DNA of 7,673 bases from Treponema sp. (GCA_016293645.1 JAEDDW010000082.1:1-7673); one strand, 5' to 3'; shown: positions 1 through 5,624, counted from the first letter of the stretch. Numbers and translations are program-made. Notes: generated by a model not told the origin, from the letters alone.

Positions 1-39
1 TGATACACAACCAAGACCTGTTACTACTACTCTTCTCAT
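1..39 (-). CDS. fabF: 3-oxoacyl-ACP synthase II (FabF), N-terminal 13 codons only
   Basis: The minus strand reads ATG at 39-37 followed by 12 codons to the window edge, giving MRRVVVTGLGCVS. This matches the usual opening of FabF-type ketoacyl-ACP synthases (M-K-R-R-V-V-V-T-G-L-G-x-V-S). A strong Shine-Dalgarno AGGAGA (52-47) sits 7 nt before the ATG. FabF condenses malonyl-ACP with acyl-ACP in fatty acid elongation, in the cytoplasm. The call is also supported by position: the gene follows fabD and fabG on the same strand, a common fab cluster order. The catalytic Cys-His-His residues lie beyond the window, so completeness cannot be judged. A FabB-like paralogue would look the same over 13 residues. 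Confidence 0.85.
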   Translation of the reverse strand, partial: MRRVVVTGLGCVS

Positions 40-46
40 AATATTA

Positions 47-52
47 TCTCCT
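47..52 (-). promoter_or_regulatory. Shine-Dalgarno of fabF
   Basis: AGGAGA is read on the minus strand, 7 nt upstream of the fabF ATG at 39. It fixes the start of this truncated gene. Structured repeat element A ends 14 nt further upstream (at 67), so folding of that element could affect access to this site; that is inference. Confidence 0.75.
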
Positions 53-66
53 AATCTCATAGTTAT

Positions 67-207
67 GGAAAAAGCACTCCCATTGAGAACCGTGCCAAGC
101 CTGCTCCGGTGTTCCCTGTCCACCAGTAAGGCTGAGGGCTTCACCCTCAGAATCCGCGTGGGTCACAAGTCGCATTTTGTCACGAACCTCAATTCCGCAC
201 TTTTTCC
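67..207 (-). repeat. Structured intergenic element, copy A (fabF leader)
   Basis: This 141-nt imperfect palindrome lies between fabG and fabF. Paired segments from outside inward (plus-strand coordinates) are: GGAAAAAG 67-74 with CTTTTTCC 200-207; ATTGAG 82-87 with CTCAAT 188-193; CGTG 91-94 with CACG 181-184; and an inner hairpin CTGAGGG 132-138 / CCCTCAG 144-150 with loop CTTCA. The strands between stems are TCCC (78-81) opposite TCC (194-196), and AAC (88-90) opposite AAC (185-187). Element B at 1083-1225 has the same layout and the same unpaired boxes, but different stem sequences that still pair. The box TCGCATTTTGTCACGAACC (170-188) recurs near the window end. A short reading frame crosses the element and resembles the frame across element B, but that follows from the repeat itself, and neither frame has a credible ribosome-binding site. 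Confidence 0.8.
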
Positions 208-269
208 GTCGTATATTATCTGCCGATACCATTATTTCGTTTTAAGGAAATAAAGTAATCTTCATTCAT

Positions 270-301
270 AAAAAGAAACGAGGCGAATCCAGGTTTCTTT
301 T
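270..301 (-). terminator. Probable rho-independent terminator after fabG
   Basis: AAAAGAAAC (271-279) and GTTTCTTTT (293-301) form a perfect 9-bp stem with a 13-nt loop. On the minus strand the 3' arm ends in a T run, as expected for a terminator 30 nt past the fabG stop. The stem is AT-rich, so strength is uncertain. The A run on the other side could let it work in both directions. If it is efficient, fabF needs its own promoter between about 208 and 270, where I see only weak -10-like sequences. Confidence 0.55.
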
Positions 302-330
302 CAATCCATAATTATGAATTGCTTAAGTGC

Positions 331-1071
331 TTAAGCTCCCATGCCGCCGTCTACACCGATGACCTGACCGGTGATATATGTCGAAAGGTCGCTTCCAAGG
401 AACAATGCTGCGTTTGCAATGTCCTCTGGTTTTCCGGCTCTCTTAAGCGGAATCTTTTCTGCCATTGCTGCCTTTACTTCGTCCTTAAGAACATTTGTCA
501 TGTCTGTTTCGATGAATCCAGGTGCGATTGCATTTACGCGAACACCACGAGCACCAACTTCTGCTGCAAGTGACTTGCTGTAAGCAATAACGCCACCCTT
601 TGAGGCAGAGTAGTTAACCTGTCCGCCGTTTCCGTGAATACCAACGATAGAAGACATGTTGATGATTGAACCTGCGCGCTTTCTGATCATGTCGTTTGAA
701 ACTACCTGGCTGATAAGGAATGCTGATGTAAGGTTGATGCGGAGAACATCGTCCCAGTCTTCCTTCTTCATGCGGAACGAAAGACCGTCGCGTGTGATTC
801 CAGCATTGTTTACAAGGACATCAAATCCGCCTGCTTCTGCAAGGGCTGCCTTTACGACTTCTGTTACCTGTTCTGCGTTTCCAACATCTGCATAGATTTC
901 ATGGAATGCAACTCCGTTTTCCTTTGCAAGGGATTCAAGAGCGTCTTTGTTGGCAGAAGGCTTTGAACAAAGTCCCCATACTTCGCAACCGTTCTTAAGG
1001 TAAACTTCTACAATAGCCTTTCCGATTCCGCGTGAAGAACCGGTGATAAGGGCTTTTTTTCCTTTAAGCAT
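331..1071 (-). CDS. fabG: 3-oxoacyl-[ACP] reductase (FabG)
   Basis: FabG reduces 3-ketoacyl-ACP to 3-hydroxyacyl-ACP with NADPH, the first reductive step of the type II fatty acid cycle in the cytoplasm. The 246 residues are close to the usual 244-248. It is a classical short-chain dehydrogenase: cofactor motif TGSSRGIG at 10-17, NNAG at 88-91, and catalytic Asn113, Ser141, Tyr154 and Lys158 (YSASK). A PG pair at 184-185 and a C-terminal VDGGM complete the pattern. The start is set by a perfect GGAGGT (1082-1077), 5 nt before the ATG. FabD lies upstream and FabF downstream on the same strand. Many SDR enzymes look alike, but the intact motifs plus the fab context make FabG much the best call. 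The stop codon lies within a 16-bp palindrome (321-336). The 367-nt gap from fabD is filled by repeats. Confidence 0.95.
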   Translation of the reverse strand: MLKGKKALITGSSRGIGKAIVEVYLKNGCEVWGLCSKPSANKDALESLAKENGVAFHEIYADVGNAEQVTEVVKAALAEAGGFDVLVNNAGITRDGLSFRMKKEDWDDVLRINLTSAFLISQVVSNDMIRKRAGSIINMSSIVGIHGNGGQVNYSASKGGVIAYSKSLAAEVGARGVRVNAIAPGFIETDMTNVLKDEVKAAMAEKIPLKRAGKPEDIANAALFLGSDLSTYITGQVIGVDGGMGA

Positions 1072-1076
1072 TTAAA

Positions 1077-1082
1077 ACCTCC
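1077..1082 (-). promoter_or_regulatory. Shine-Dalgarno of fabG, abutting structured element B
   Basis: GGAGGT, a perfect anti-SD match, is read on the minus strand 5 nt upstream of the fabG ATG. Its upstream edge directly touches the terminal stem of structured element B (which begins at 1083). A folded leader would therefore end exactly at the ribosome-binding site. Confidence 0.85.
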
Positions 1083-1225
1083 AAAAACATATGCTCCCAT
1101 AAAGAACCCTGCCAAGCCTGCTCTGGTGCTCCCTTTCCACTTTTAAGGCTGGGGACTTGGCCCCAGATTTTCTGATGGGTCGCAAGTCGCAGTTTGTCAG
1201 GAACCTTTATTCCGCATATGTTTTT
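1083..1225 (-). repeat. Structured intergenic element, copy B (fabG leader)
   Basis: This 143-nt element is bounded by a 12-bp perfect inverted repeat, AAAAACATATGC (1083-1094) and GCATATGTTTTT (1214-1225). Moving inward, ATAAAG (1099-1104) pairs with CTTTAT (1205-1210), CCTG (1108-1111) pairs with CAGG (1198-1201), and CTGGGG (1149-1154) pairs with CCCCAG (1161-1166). The unpaired boxes TCCC/TCC and AAC/AAC sit where they do in copy A. Both copies also share the unpaired stretches CCAAGCCTGCTC-Y-GGTG and GGGTC-R-CAAGTCGCA. It lies between fabD and fabG and touches the fabG ribosome-binding site. It is a dispersed repeat of unknown function: a structured RNA leader or a MITE-like element are the main options. 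Confidence 0.8.
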
Positions 1226-1410
1226 AACTTTTATGTTTAATGAGAAAAACACTTTATGGTTCTTCCCACAAAATCTTGGGAGAGAGAAAATCTCCTTCCT
1301 AAGTTGGGTCGCAAAGTCGCAGGTTCCTCGAACCCTGACTCCGCATATGTTTTTAACTTTTATGTTTAATGAGAAAAACACTTTATGGTTCTTCCCACAA
1401 AATCTTGGGA
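1211..1410. repeat. 71-bp perfect direct repeat, 129-bp period
   Basis: Positions 1211-1281 and 1340-1410 are identical over 71 nt, both starting TCCGCATATG and ending AATCTTGGGA. The repeat period is 129 nt. The sequence before each copy is also related (GGGTCGCAAGTCGCAG at 1177-1192, and GGGTCGCAAAGTCGCAG before the second copy) but has diverged, so the duplicated unit includes the right half of structured element B. The second unit keeps GAACC, TCCGCATATG and an outer AAAAACA/TGTTTTT pairing (1245-1251 with 1348-1354), but it lacks the left partner of the middle stem and looks like a degenerate element. Each copy is followed by a different small hairpin: GGAGA...TCTCC after copy 1, and the 8-bp stem at 1405-1431 after copy 2. 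No gene is seen between 1072 and 1438. Confidence 0.85.
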
Positions 1411-1431
1411 TGGGAGAGAATCACATCCCAA
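1405..1431 (-). terminator. Hairpin just after the fabD stop, weak terminator or processing site
   Basis: TTGGGATG (1405-1412) and CATCCCAA (1424-1431) form a perfect 8-bp stem with an 11-nt loop, starting 7 nt past the fabD stop. On the minus strand the stem is followed by GATTTTGTGGG, a short T run, so termination would be weak or partial. It could instead serve as an mRNA 3'-end or processing stem between fabD and fabG. Competing pairings with the nearby TCCCA/TGGGA segment are possible. Confidence 0.4.
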
Positions 1432-1438
1432 CCGTATA

Positions 1439-2395
1439 TTACAGGGTGCTGATTGTTTCTGCTGTGTTTACAGGTGTAGCGGCGATTCCTGCGCCGAATT
1501 CTGTCTGTCCCCAAAGTCCCGTAAGAACTTTACCAGGTCCAACTTCAAGCACTGCAGAGTTTTCGATTCCGTCTTCCTTGATTACGCCGGCAAGACATGC
1601 TTCTTCGTCTGTCCAGAGAACCGGGTGTGTAAGGTGAAGAACAGCAGCCTTCTTTGCCTGGTCTCCATCAAGAACTTTTCCGCCAGTTACATTTGAGAAA
1701 AGATTGATTTTTGGATCGTTGAATGTGATGTCAGCAAGGAACTTTTCGAATTCAACGGCAGCATCCTGCATGAGTGGAGAATGGAATGGACCTGCAACCT
1801 TGAGGCGAACTGCACGGCGGGCACCTGCTTCCTTTGCGGCAGCTTCAACCTTATCAAGAGCATCGAAAGTTCCGCTTACTACAGTCTGCTTGTCGCTGTT
1901 CATGTTTGCGGCATATGCATCTTCGATTGGTTCTACGAGAGCCTTTACCTGATCCTGTGAAAGACCAAGAACAGCTGTCATTCCAGGTGCGCGACCTTCG
2001 CTTTTTGCCGCAATTTCTTCACATACTTTCTGCATGATGATTCCGCGCTGGCGAACAACCTTGATTACATCTTCGAATGAAAGAACTCCGGCTGCGTAAA
2101 GTGCCGGGAATTCACCGAGGGAGAATCCCATTGCAGAAGAAGGTTCAATTCCCTTTTCCTTGAGAGCTGCCATTGTTGCCAATGAAGCTGCTGTAATTGC
2201 AATCTGGCTGTTGTCGCTTCTTGCAAGGTCCTCTGGTGTTGATTCCCACAAAAGCTTTGCCATATCAAGTCCAGTGATTGCCGAAATATCGTCGATCACT
2301 TTTTTTGCTGCAGGAGAACTCTCTGCAATATCCTTAGCCATACCAGGTGCCTGTGCTCCCTGTCCAGGGAACAAAAATGCATACTTCTTTGACAT
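1439..2395 (-). CDS. fabD: Malonyl-CoA:ACP transacylase (FabD)
   Basis: FabD moves the malonyl group from CoA to acyl carrier protein, supplying the extender unit for fatty acid synthesis. The 318 residues fit the usual 305-320. Visible motifs are GQGAQ at 11-15, the nucleophile elbow GFSLGE at 90-95 with Ser92, Gln64, Arg117 (QRG, malonyl carboxylate binding), GPFHSPLM at 202-209 with catalytic His205, and VGPGKVLTGL near the C-terminus. The elbow has Phe where most FabD proteins have His (GHSLGE). The catalytic Ser-His pair is intact, so activity is expected. The start is supported by GAGG (2404-2401), 5 nt before the ATG. The gene has its own promoter (2427-2454) and is followed by fabG and fabF on the same strand. 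A polyketide-type acyltransferase is unlikely given the stand-alone size and context. Confidence 0.95.
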   Translation of the reverse strand: MSKKYAFLFPGQGAQAPGMAKDIAESSPAAKKVIDDISAITGLDMAKLLWESTPEDLARSDNSQIAITAASLATMAALKEKGIEPSSAMGFSLGEFPALYAAGVLSFEDVIKVVRQRGIIMQKVCEEIAAKSEGRAPGMTAVLGLSQDQVKALVEPIEDAYAANMNSDKQTVVSGTFDALDKVEAAAKEAGARRAVRLKVAGPFHSPLMQDAAVEFEKFLADITFNDPKINLFSNVTGGKVLDGDQAKKAAVLHLTHPVLWTDEEACLAGVIKEDGIENSAVLEVGPGKVLTGLWGQTEFGAGIAATPVNTAETISTL

Positions 2396-2426
2396 ATTAA
2401 CCTCATTATAAAAGTTTAGTATATTT

Positions 2427-2454
2427 ATTATGACAAAAATAGAAAAAATGTCAA
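2427..2454 (-). promoter_or_regulatory. fabD promoter
   Basis: On the minus strand, consensus TTGACA (2454-2449), a 16-nt spacer and CATAAT (2432-2427, one mismatch) form a strong sigma-70-type promoter. The predicted start is near 2420, giving a leader of about 25 nt. An inverted repeat TGACA (2431-2435) / TGTCA (2449-2453) spans the spacer and touches both hexamers, so it could be an operator; that part is only suggestive. Confidence 0.75.
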
Positions 2455-2476
2455 GCAGAAATGATTCAGCAATTCA

Positions 2477-2557
2477 AGGATCCCTGAGCCACGTCGAAGG
2501 GTCCGTCGTACTTTGACATGTTGTCCCACGGACGGTTCGACTGCGCTCACCGATCCT
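2477..2557. repeat. Palindromic dispersed repeat upstream of fabD
   Basis: The left arm 2477-2507 (AGGATC, TGAGC, GTCGAA, CCGTC in order) and the right arm 2531-2557 (GACGG, TTCGAC, GCTCA, GATCCT) are imperfect inverted copies around a 23-nt centre. The motifs resemble a class of intergenic repeat common in bacteria, with TTCGACTGCGCTCACC-like arms. The left arm carries an extra GGGT relative to the right. The right arm merges into the 19-bp tandem array. No gene is visible from 2396 to 2800: the interval holds the fabD promoter, this repeat, the array and the EIIA terminator. Confidence 0.7.
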
Positions 2558-2671
2558 GACTGCGCTCACCGATCCTGACTGCGCTCACCGATACTGACTG
2601 CGCTCAGCAATTCTGACTGCGCTCACCGATCCTGACTGCGCTCACCGATCCTGACTGCGCTCACCGATCCT
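2539..2671. repeat. Tandem array, seven 19-bp units
   Basis: Seven contiguous units of GACTGCGCTCACCGATCCT fill 133 bp. Units 1, 2, 5, 6 and 7 are identical, unit 3 differs by one base (GATACT), and unit 4 reads GACTGCGCTCAGCAATTCT. A degenerate eighth unit follows (2672-2695) and ends CTCAGCAATCCT, so the CAGCAAT variant occurs within and at both edges of the array (also at 2468-2474). The unit equals the right arm of the palindromic repeat at 2477-2557, which suggests slippage amplification of that arm. Nineteen is not a multiple of three and no ribosome-binding site is seen, so it is not coding. It lacks the spacer-repeat alternation of a CRISPR array. Confidence 0.95.
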
Positions 2672-2741
2672 GTATAGCGAGAGCTCAGCAATCCTGCGTG
2701 TCATGGATCAGCTGTCCTGCATGCCGAAACGAGCACATGTT

Positions 2742-2780
2742 TAAAAATAAAAAAGCCCCATCGGTAATCGAGGGAGCTTT
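2742..2780 (-). terminator. Rho-independent terminator of the EIIA gene
   Basis: On the minus strand, AAAGCTCCC (2780-2772) pairs with GGGGCTTT (2759-2752), including one G-U pair. An inner TCG/CGA pairing lies around ATTAC. A long T-rich tail follows (TTTTTTATTTTT, 2753-2742). It lies 20 nt beyond the EIIA stop and separates this gene from fabD. Confidence 0.88.
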
Positions 2781-2800
2781 CCATCATTGTAGCCAAGAAA

Positions 2801-3247
2801 CTATTCTGTAAGAATCTTGATCACTTCTGCCTTATCCTGTGTGTTGAGGATCTGGGCACGCTTGTCTGCAGACTTGAACAGAAGGCTTACTTCAGCAAGG
2901 AACTGAAGGTGTGGGCCTGTCTTGTTGACAGGAGACAATGTCATAATGAAAATACGGCATGGTTCGCTGTCAAGGCTGTCAAAGTCAACCGGATTGTCAG
3001 AAACTCCGATACATGCAACAAGGTCAGAAACTGTGTCTGTCTTTCCGTGTGGAATTGCGATTCCGTGCTTCATGCCTGTAGACATTTTGCGCTCGCGGTC
3101 GAGTACACATTCTTTTGCAGATGCTTTATCTGTAACCTTTCCTGCCTTTACAAGGATTTCAATGAGTTCGTCGATAATTTCTTCTTTAGTAGTTCCTTTA
3201 AGGTGAAGGTCTACTGTTTCAGGTGTTAATACTGTTCTTAAGTCCAT
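2801..3247 (-). CDS. PTS EIIA-domain protein (PtsN/fructose-mannitol type)
   Basis: This 148-residue single-domain protein has the fold signature of PTS EIIA type 2. The phosphorylatable histidine is His67 in GIAIPHGKT (62-70), and the second conserved active-site histidine is His113 (GPHLQFLAE). Family members take phosphate from HPr (or NPr) and either pass it to a sugar EIIB or act as regulators, as PtsN does. No EIIB or EIIC domain and no HPr gene is nearby, so a regulatory PtsN-like role is more likely than sugar uptake; that is inference. The start is the first ATG (MDLRTVLTPETV), which opens the domain where family members begin. There is no Shine-Dalgarno, and the -10 box ends only 6 nt before the ATG, so the mRNA may be leaderless. 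A terminator follows at 2742-2780, giving a one-gene transcription unit. The symbol is left empty because ptsN and fruA-like EIIA domains cannot be separated here. Confidence 0.88.
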   Translation of the reverse strand: MDLRTVLTPETVDLHLKGTTKEEIIDELIEILVKAGKVTDKASAKECVLDRERKMSTGMKHGIAIPHGKTDTVSDLVACIGVSDNPVDFDSLDSEPCRIFIMTLSPVNKTGPHLQFLAEVSLLFKSADKRAQILNTQDKAEVIKILTE

Positions 3248-3253
3248 ATCTAT

Positions 3254-3282
3254 ATTCTATTTACCCCCATAAAATTTGTCAA
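3254..3282 (-). promoter_or_regulatory. EIIA promoter, predicted leaderless start
   Basis: On the minus strand, consensus TTGACA (3282-3277), a 17-nt spacer and TAGAAT (3259-3254, one mismatch) form a near-ideal promoter. Only ATAGAT lies between the -10 and the ATG at 3247, so initiation at the normal 6-8 nt distance falls on or next to the start codon. The region between the GH3 stop and this promoter (3283-3371) holds only a short hairpin CAGGA/TCCTG (3318-3330), too weak to call a terminator. Confidence 0.8.
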
Positions 3283-3371
3283 GGACGAAATGGAGAAAGT
3301 GGACAAAAGTTACGGAACAGGAAAATCCTGCCATCGCAATGCTTCTGCCCGTTTTTCTCGACTGCTGTTTT

Positions 3372-5621
3372 TCACTCGACAGCTTTCTTCAATTCCGCTA
3401 TGAGTTTTTCAGCAGCTTCTCTTGAACCCATTCCAAAACTGAAAAGAGATTTCAAAGGGAAGCCCTGGAACATTGCGTCTGCCATTTCCTTTGCGGCAGC
3501 CCCCATGTCACCGATGACAGTATCATCACTGCCCTTGTCGTTTTCTTTAAGATATGCCTTGAATATCGGAGCCGTTCTTGGATCATCAAGCAATGCGCTG
3601 AATGTTGTGTCTCCCTTGATTTCCAAAGGAAGATAACGTTCAGTCCTGAAATTCAATTTTGCTGAAGTCTGAATATTGTCGCTTGAATTTCCTGCAAGGA
3701 TTTCGTACTCTCCGCTTTTTGCATACCAGTCGTTAATTTTTGTTTCGTAGTAGCTCAGGCTGCGTGCATCAAGTTCAACGGAAACTTTTTTTGTCTCTCC
3801 AGGCTCAAGATAAATTTTCTTGAATCCCTTGAGTTCCTTTACGGGACGTCCGAAAGTTTTTGTCTTGTCAGCAACATAGAACTGAACTACTTCCTTGCCG
3901 GCAACTTTTCCGGTGTTCCTGACGTCAACAGTCGCTGTAACAGTTCCGCCTTCCTTAAGCTCTGCGGAACTCAAAACCAGGTTGCTGATTTCAAAAGTCG
4001 TGTATGAAAGTCCATGGCCGAATGCGTATGCAACAGGCATGTTTTTCTTTTCGTAGTAACGGTAACCAACGTAAATGCCTTCATCATATTTTGTTGTAAT
4101 TCCATCACCGCCAAATGAAAGATAGCAAGGAGTATCTTCAACGCGGAGAGGGAAAGTCTCTGCAAGGTGACCGCAAGGATTTGCTTCTCCGTACAAAAGC
4201 ATGTCTGTTGCTTCTCCGACACCCTGGCCGCCAAGATACATTTCAAGAACGGCACCGACATCCTTTCTCCACGGAAGAACAACAGGAGCACCGTTGTGAA
4301 GGACCACAACCACGTTCCTGTTCACCTTGAGGATTTCTTCGATGAGCTTGTTTTGGCATGCAGGAAGATCCATGTTCTTTCTGTCAAAGCCTTCGCATTC
4401 AATCACATCTGGAAGACCTGCAAAGACAACCACAACATCAGCGCACTTTGCTTTTTCAACAGCGGCTTTGATTTCACCATCGTCAGCAAGATCCCTGTCT
4501 GCAGGGAAAGCCTTTGCATAATCAACACTGCGATTTTTTTCAAGGGCAACATCAAATGCGTTGCTTACCCTGCTGCACTGGATGTGGCTTGAACCACCAC
4601 CCTGGTACCTTGGAACTTTTGCATATTCCCCGACATAAAGAATCTTGGCATCTTTTTTAAGCGGAAGGATTCCGTTGTTCTCAAGAAGGACAGCGCACTC
4701 GCTTTCTACCTTAACTGCCTTTTTGTGGTCGCGTTCATTGTCAAAGACAGCATCGTCGTGAGGATTGTCTACATAATCAAAGAGGACATTGAGCATGTTC
4801 TCAACAGCCTTGTCCAAAAGCTTTTCATCAAGAGTTCCGGCCTTTACGGCTTCCACGATTTTTGCATCGTTTACACCGCCGCTTGCAGGCATTTCAAGAT
4901 CAAGGCCGGCTGCAATTCCCTTTGCACGGTCAGCAACTGCACCCCAGTCTGTCATTACATAGCCGTCAAAACTCCATTCGCCGCGGAGAATGTCCGTAAG
5001 GAGTTTTTTGTTTTCTGCGGAATAAACACCGTTGATCTGGTTGTAGCTGCACATCATGGTTTTTGGCTTGCTTTCTTTAACGGCAATTTCAAAACCGCTA
5101 AGGTAGATTTCACGGAGAGTTCTTTCATCCATTTCGGAACTAACGCTCATGCGGAAATATTCCTGGTTATTTGCAGCAAAATGCTTTACGGAAGTTCCCA
5201 CATTCCATTTCTGTACACCGCGGATGTGGGCTGCTGCGATTTTTCCGGAAAGGTATGGGTCTTCTGAAATGTATTCAAAGTTGCGGCCGCAAAGTGGACT
5301 GCGCTTGATGTTCATTGCAGGACCAAGAAGAATTGAAACATTCTGTGCGCGGCACTGCTGACCAAGGGCATCTCCCATTTCCTCAAGGAGGTCTGTATCA
5401 AAACTTGATGCTGTCGCACAAGCCGCAGGAAAGCAGACAGATGTGACAGTTGTTCCGTCTTTATTCATTTTACGAAGACCATGTGGTCCGTCAGATACCA
5501 TTACAGACGGAATCCCTACACGTTCTACAGGTTTTGTATCCCAGAAACTTGCACCGGAACAAAGGGAAGCTTTTTCTTCCAATGTCATTTTTGAAATTAT
5601 TGATTTAACGTCACGAGCCAT
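3372..5621 (-). CDS. Glycoside hydrolase family 3 beta-glycosidase
   Basis: This 749-residue GH3 enzyme probably releases terminal beta-glucose (or xylose/arabinose) from oligosaccharides. An N-terminal barrel (about 1-300) carries SDGPHG at 43-48, KHFAANNQE at 146-154 and the nucleophile Asp225 in MTDWGA. The alpha/beta sandwich domain (about 310-540) carries ECEGFDR at 408-414, where Glu410 is the likely acid/base, and a GHGLSYTTFE end at 536-544. A fibronectin III-like domain follows (about 555-655, NTGKVAGKEVVQFYV), then a tail of about 90 residues. The ATG at 5621 is preferred because GGAGGT lies 4 nt upstream. An ATG at 5633 has no comparable site, and the open frame extending to 5906 runs through repeats and overlaps gatB. 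No signal peptide is seen, so the enzyme should be cytoplasmic, acting on imported oligosaccharides. It has its own promoter. Substrate cannot be read from sequence. Confidence 0.93.
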   Translation of the reverse strand: MARDVKSIISKMTLEEKASLCSGASFWDTKPVERVGIPSVMVSDGPHGLRKMNKDGTTVTSVCFPAACATASSFDTDLLEEMGDALGQQCRAQNVSILLGPAMNIKRSPLCGRNFEYISEDPYLSGKIAAAHIRGVQKWNVGTSVKHFAANNQEYFRMSVSSEMDERTLREIYLSGFEIAVKESKPKTMMCSYNQINGVYSAENKKLLTDILRGEWSFDGYVMTDWGAVADRAKGIAAGLDLEMPASGGVNDAKIVEAVKAGTLDEKLLDKAVENMLNVLFDYVDNPHDDAVFDNERDHKKAVKVESECAVLLENNGILPLKKDAKILYVGEYAKVPRYQGGGSSHIQCSRVSNAFDVALEKNRSVDYAKAFPADRDLADDGEIKAAVEKAKCADVVVVFAGLPDVIECEGFDRKNMDLPACQNKLIEEILKVNRNVVVVLHNGAPVVLPWRKDVGAVLEMYLGGQGVGEATDMLLYGEANPCGHLAETFPLRVEDTPCYLSFGGDGITTKYDEGIYVGYRYYEKKNMPVAYAFGHGLSYTTFEISNLVLSSAELKEGGTVTATVDVRNTGKVAGKEVVQFYVADKTKTFGRPVKELKGFKKIYLEPGETKKVSVELDARSLSYYETKINDWYAKSGEYEILAGNSSDNIQTSAKLNFRTERYLPLEIKGDTTFSALLDDPRTAPIFKAYLKENDKGSDDTVIGDMGAAAKEMADAMFQGFPLKSLFSFGMGSREAAEKLIAELKKAVE

Positions 5622-5624
5622 TGT

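Noticed and set aside
208..270. Separate fabF promoter
   Set aside because: GATAAT and similar -10-like sequences exist, but no acceptable -35 lies at 16-18 nt.
1100..1135. fabG promoter TTGGCA with TATGTT at 18 nt on the minus strand
   Set aside because: The -10 matches only 4 of 6 bases, and the segment is part of conserved element B, whose copy A lacks any matching -10.
67..1225. Integron attC sites
   Set aside because: The elements are similar in size and palindromic, but clear GTTRRRY/RYYYAAC ends are not seen, no integrase is present, and the neighbours are core genes rather than cassettes.
1064..1381. A 105-residue minus-strand frame resembling another at 44-232 (shared PEQAW and GS-WE residues)
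   Set aside because: The similarity follows from structured elements A and B. Changes track base pairing rather than codon positions, no ribosome-binding site is seen, and the first frame overlaps the start of fabG.
2539..2671. CRISPR array
   Set aside because: The 19-bp units are contiguous with no unique spacers, and no cas gene is in the window.
3318..3330. Terminator of the GH3 gene (CAGGA/TCCTG hairpin)
   Set aside because: The stem is only 5 bp with a 3-nt loop and lacks a proper T run after it. I see no convincing terminator in 3283-3371.
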